In this document: piece by piece, positions 59,186 through 64,000 of the stretch
Layout: every line of letters begins with the position of its first letter
How positions within the stretch are numbered: position 1 is the stretch's first letter
NCBI RefSeq assembly: GCF_901709675.1
Contig: NC_051093.1
Coordinates: 4,795,053 to 4,859,052 of the forward strand
Source of the DNA: Syngnathus acus
Lineage: Eukaryota; Chordata; Actinopteri; Syngnathiformes; Syngnathidae
Direction of reading: 5' to 3'
DNA length: 64,000 nt
The notes under the pieces: model-generated
Database searches by the model: none
What the model was told of the DNA's origin: nothing
Seen by the model: the letters and a program-made list of their open reading frames with translations, nothing else
Made by a program: the position numbers and the translations under genes

Positions 59186-60686
59186 GTACTGCAGTATTTT
59201 TGAGGGTGTGGTCTTCTGAGAGATAGCAAAATCTGGAGTCAGTTAGTCTGCGTGTGAGAGTCTTGAGTGTGAGTTGTGGTCCACAGCAGCTTTGTGACTA
59301 TTTTCATTTTGTATTTGACTGTTTGTACTACTTCAACAAACCACTAAAAATGATCATGCAAGGGCATTACAGTACCTTGAGTGCTCCATTGACTTTTCAC
59401 TTCAGTCCAATGGCAGCAGATCAGAAGCTTATTAGAACCTTAAATTTGGCACACGACAAAGACAAATTAATGATGACAGATTTGATCGAGTGACGATTTA
59501 TTACTCGAATAAAAAAACCTAGTGCCGCTGTCTTTAACTGAATCCCAAAGTCTTTTGAAGACAAACGATGACTCACAAAGTCACGCATTCATTTCTATTG
59601 ACATTGTAGTTTTACATGAAATCTGCTATCTGTAACCCCGCTTCAACAGCTGCACTCACAGAACATGGGGTTCGGGCCAAAACCCATTCGGGTTTGACTC
59701 CGAGCAAGCCCTTCCGCCTTGGCTCCAGTCGAGGTTGGGTGGGGGTGGCGTGATTTTGGCATGTCACAGGCTCGTTCGGGGATTGCAGCGAGATGACATC
59801 ACCGAAGCATCCACCCCGCAAAGTGCAAACCTGGGCGAAATGGCACCTCGCTGGCGTTTCTGCCATCCCCCCAACACTCCCAGTGGAACCCAAGTAATTT
59901 ACAATGGCGACCGAAATGTCTTCCTGCCTCGCACTACAACCCAGTGGAGTGCATTAGATTGGCAGCAAATGGCACAACCTCATCGATTGCCATCGCCTGC
60001 ACATGACCGATTGTTGCCATTAAGATTAGAAATGGCCATAATAACCCATTAATTGTTGAATAATGGCGTCTGGAAGGTAAAAATAGAGTGCCACCAGCAG
60101 AGGCGCTGTTGAGTCTAACAGAAGACGAGCATGAAATGAGCTAAAATTCAAGAACTCTTCTCCGAAAAGCAAAAAAGGATTTTGGCCAGCGAGTGGCCTC
60201 GCCGCCTCCGAGAGGGCACTTGAAACGCTGCGCCACCCACACTCCCCCCGCTTGGCGTGTTGCCACAAAGCCCGCTGGCCCGGAGCACGGGGCGTGTACG
60301 CCGCGCCAAAACACAAAGGAGACCCACGGACGAGCGCGGCGGTCGGCCTAGCGGCTTCTTGTATCAGCTTTCAGGGCGCTGAATTTCATAAGCGTAGCCC
60401 TCATCTATTTTTATGCTCGGCGCGGAGGAGAGAAGAATCCAGCTGGGTTTGCAAAGTATTTCTTCACTTCCCATGACCAACAAAAAAAGGACTGGAAATA
60501 TATTACAGCACAGTGAATAGATTTTTTTCCCCCCAAACTGCTCTTTTCTGATTGGCCGGCTCACCTCAACGAGTGGCGGCGTTGCGTCCGGGTGACAGCT
60601 GTTGGACATTATTAACGGCTCATGCAGAAAATCCAGATTACTTGTTTTTTAATTTCAAATGTATTATTCTAAGCGCTCAGTGACGG

Positions 60687-60811
60687 GAACACACACACGC
60701 GCACACACACAAAGAGGGGGGACCATTGTGCCCTATTGTTGTCGGCAGATTTGTGGCGAGAAACAACACTTGAGGTTTGCACGCATGTGTGTGTGTGTGT
60801 GTGCGCGCGCT
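60687..60811. repeat. Pair of CA and TG microsatellites
   Basis: (CA)n at about 60687-60711 and (TG)n at about 60787-60811 lie in inverted orientation about 75 bp apart and could fold back on each other. Confidence 0.8.
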
Positions 60812-62366
60812 TTCCAGGCCGGCATGACTCGAGCCAGGCACCCTGTGGTTGATTTGGAGGCCCAGACAGGTGCATTGTTAACCCTCCAACGTCTCAGTCG
60901 GTCCCTGCAGGATCTGCGGGAAGAGTTCTCCCATCAGGACTTCAGCCCTTAATGCAGCATGTCTAGAGGCCACCAACCAAGCGGGGCAGGGGGTGGGGGT
61001 GGGGATCTGAATTTATTTTGCATACATGGGATTCAGCTCAGCAGTTGTTCGTGTGTTTGCTTTCTTCTTGGGAGGTTTTGGTGGCCGTGTGTTTGTTTGT
61101 TTGTTTGCTGGATTAAGCAAAAAAACGACTGAACCGCAAAACTCAAAGAGTGGAGGGCCTGAATTGAATTGGGCGGGGGTGGATCTGGATGAGGGTAAAA
61201 GATTTCAGGGTTGACTCACACAAGATCATTTTATTCACATTTCTATATCGTGTGCTGCTCGTGTCCACAATAGCAGAATTTCCTTATAGCGGGTGTAAGG
61301 TAGTTATCTTTTCTCGAAAGGCAACTTTGTAAAAATAAAAGGCCGGCGTTATCTTTGCAGCGTGCGCAAGGACGTCGCTTTCGTTCACAAATGACGGAAC
61401 GGAGGGCTGTCGTTGCGTGTGTCACTCAAGATAATGAGCTTGATAAAGCGTCTCCAGTTCAGTGCATTTTTTTTGCTGCGACCAGCAAGTACTTCCAAAG
61501 TCCAAAATACCAAGAATCAAATTTGAGGGCCGGCAGAGGTTGCGCCGCTAAACATATGCTGCCATTTGCCATTAAATATACATGGCGAGATGCTTCTTAA
61601 GGATGCGTCACGCCATTGGTGAGAAAACAAAGATTAGCATCAGGAATTCCGTTTTAATAAGTCTCAGGAGACCCTCTAACCAGCTGTCTTGTCCTCAATC
61701 CAAAGGGGACTTGTTGCTCGGTCGTCTTCGTTCTTTTTCCTTCTCTGGCTTGGTTCTCTGCTAACTTTGATTAGAATAAAAATTTAGCATTTTAAGCTGA
61801 ATTCTTTCATTTCCGCATGTTCTTTGGTGATCCGTCCACATCTGTCCTTGAACAACTCATTGCTTGTCCTCTCTCAGATCGCTCTCAGGTTTTCTTTTTT
61901 GTCCCATGGGGCCGCTAAGCTACACTGCCTTTTCCCTCGGACACTGGAGCATGTCCTGAGGATGTGGAGGCAAACGACGGAGGGCTCGGCAACAGATGTG
62001 CATTTGTCCGCCGGTGCTGCAGGCATTAGCTCTCCCAGCTCGCCGAGCGCGGCCGCTGACCTCCCTTCTGGTGGCCGTGTAGGGGGTTGCTGAGTGAGAT
62101 GGTGTATTTTCTCAAGGACAGACCGACAGTCAGACAGTCAGCCAGACTCGACGGGCATTGTCGCATGCTGTCATACACTCGCCGGTGCATGGCAAAGTGA
62201 CGCACACACGTGGTTGTCACACGCGCTAACACATCTCGTTTCCCAAGAGGCCACGGGGCCGGCGAGATGGAGCGAGCGCGAGCGTCTGCTTTGACTGTTT
62301 ACATCTAATTATAGTGACAGAACTATTTCTGCAATCGCGGCTGAAGCTTTTTATATTTTTCCTACC

Positions 62367-62400
62367 AGAGAGCGAGAGAGAGAGAGAGAGAGAGAGAGAG
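62367..62400. repeat. (GA)n microsatellite
   Basis: About 16 GA units, followed by GGGG and an A-run. Confidence 0.9.
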
Positions 62401-62569
62401 GGGGAAAAAAAAGCTCCGACAGGCTTTTCTCACAATGGAAAGTGGTTATCTCATAGCCTCAGCGCAGCAAGCTCATAGTACAGTTACAAGAGTAGGCGGG
62501 AGTGGGAGGGAGGTGGAGGGTGCTCACCCTGGATCGTAAGCCCTCTTGTCCTCGCGTAACACCAACGTG

Positions 62570-62960
62570 CAAATTTACGAGAAGCCGGGCGATATATATT
62601 TCCCCCCATTAGTCAGGGTAATACGCTCATCGGGGCCATCGCCGCCAGAGAAGAGTCATTTGGCCACCTCTGCCCGGCGCTCTCGCCGTCCATCAAGCCA
62701 AGTCAAAACAAAAGGAGAGAGAGAGTCCAAGCTAGGGATTAACTTGTGTAAAAATGTATCTCGCGTTAAAGAGACGGGGGCAGAGCGGGAGTTAATCCTC
62801 AAGCTTGGTGGCTGATATGCAGCCGAGTAGCTCTTATTACCTGAGGGGAGGGGGGGGGGAGAAGGGGCACTTGGCAAGAATCCTCACAAAACAAATAATT
62901 ACGCTCGCCGCCACCCAAAATATTATGTCAAGTTTTCGGAGCTCCTTCCTTCCGCACAGA
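62570..62960. promoter_or_regulatory. Candidate conserved intronic element
   Basis: Mixed-composition block with CCCATTAGTCAGGGTAATACG, GGGAGTTAATCCTC and AAATAATTACGCTC, distinct from the flanking AT-rich DNA. No ORF support; conservation untested. Confidence 0.3.
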
Positions 62961-63219
62961 TACCAACAAGATGAATTGGACGGGTTCCAAAAGTGGATTT
63001 GAAGCATCTAGTTGAATTTATGGCGCGTGACACTTGTTGCTATGCGATGACATCACATTATTTATGGAGCTGCTTTCGCAAGCCCCATCATGATTAAGCA
63101 TAACCAAAAAAACTAAATCAAGTCAAAACATGGCGGGAGCTGGATGCAATCTGAGACAGGTGTTCCCATCCCCCACCTAAATACATAACACACACACACA
63201 TCCACACAATGGGAACGAA

Positions 63220-63420
63220 CGGCTGCGTTCAGCACAAGCCAACTGTGGCTGCTCTGCAACATTCAGCTCGATGGCAAGGAAATTAATTAGCTTGCGTGGA
63301 GATAAAGGCGCACTGTCAAGGCAAGGTGTAACACGACGGCTATAATGATCGCTCCATTGTGAGCATGTCGAGGAGAGCGGTTGATTAATCGTGGGAGGAA
63401 GTGACAGGCAAGTACAGTCT
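63220..63420. promoter_or_regulatory. Candidate conserved intronic element
   Basis: Contains GAAATTAATTAGCTTGCG, GGCTATAATGATCGCTCC and GGTTGATTAATCGTGGG. Homeodomain-type cores in otherwise non-repetitive DNA. Confidence 0.3.
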
Positions 63421-64000
63421 AGGAAGGCTCCCTCTGATTGGTCAGTCTTTAGTGTTCCCAGAATTGGCCTACCTCGTGTACAGAGAGCCTCAAAGAGATT
63501 TTTAGTTTTTTTTAGAAATTGCCTCAATTTGCCAACATTGTTCTTCTCAAGTTGGATAATTTGCCATTTTAAAGGTTTTCAGAAATTTGGGTTTGAAGAG
63601 ACATACCAGGGCAACGTTTGAGCCCTTCATCTGGTTCCTTCAAAAACAAACTGGAGATTTTGTCTGCTAAATTTCATCTGCCAGTATGTTATAAAGTAAA
63701 GATGTTAAAATGGGAAAAATCCATAGTTTCTGTTTTGATGGATGGTATTCTTCCAATTCCTCAAAGCATCTAATGCGAGCGGAACATGGCGTCAAAGTTT
63801 AATGATTATGTCAAGCGTTTGCCATTTTAAAAAAAAATTGTCAAACATTTAAGCAATTATTCCACCATGATTATTTTCTGAAGGCACTAGAGAGGTGCTG
63901 GGAGCGCACACATCTGCGCACACACATCCGCAACACGGTGCTAGAGTCAAGAGTCACGGGATTGATGTGGCAGAAGTGGGACACGGCCCGAGCCGGTTCC

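Overview
This window is nuclear DNA of a vertebrate, very probably a ray-finned (teleost) fish. The evidence is single-copy vertebrate genes split by GT-AG introns (many of them only 80-400 bp), a eukaryotic nuclear tRNA gene, a percomorph-style LINE tail and many CA/GA microsatellites. There is no operon structure, ribosome-binding site or CRISPR array. Gene models were built by hand from splice sites, phase continuity and remembered family sequences; no search was run. || Left part (1-12.2 kb) holds genes whose human counterparts lie in 16p13.3: tedc2 (minus, with a tRNA-Thr gene in its first intron), hmox2 (plus) and dnaja3 (minus). tedc2 and hmox2 are head to head over a short shared promoter; hmox2 and dnaja3 are tail to tail. 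A possible unrecognised minus-strand gene lies left of tedc2. || Middle part (13.4-35.4 kb) holds genes whose human counterparts lie in 17q25: an otopetrin (minus), ush1g (plus), a second otopetrin (plus), hid1 (minus) and vcf1/fam104a (plus). The two otopetrins flank ush1g in opposite orientation, share exon structure and look OTOP2-like. The minus-strand copy carries an unusual histidine/glycine-rich loop. || Right part (35.9-64 kb) is almost gene-free: about 15 kb of intergenic DNA with patches that resemble conserved non-coding elements, then the CpG-rich promoter, a non-coding first exon and the first coding exon of bahcc1 (plus). The rest of the window is a bahcc1 intron containing simple repeats and decayed duplications. 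|| The genes do not form one pathway. They are a mitochondrial co-chaperone, a heme-degrading enzyme, a centriole factor, proton channels, a hair-cell scaffold, a secretory-granule factor, a VCP cofactor and a chromatin reader. The strongest unusual signals are the upstream ORFs of ush1g chained by ATGA stop/start overlaps, a similar uORF-dense leader in bahcc1, the His-rich otopetrin loop, and the loss of the second Cys-Pro heme regulatory motif in hmox2.
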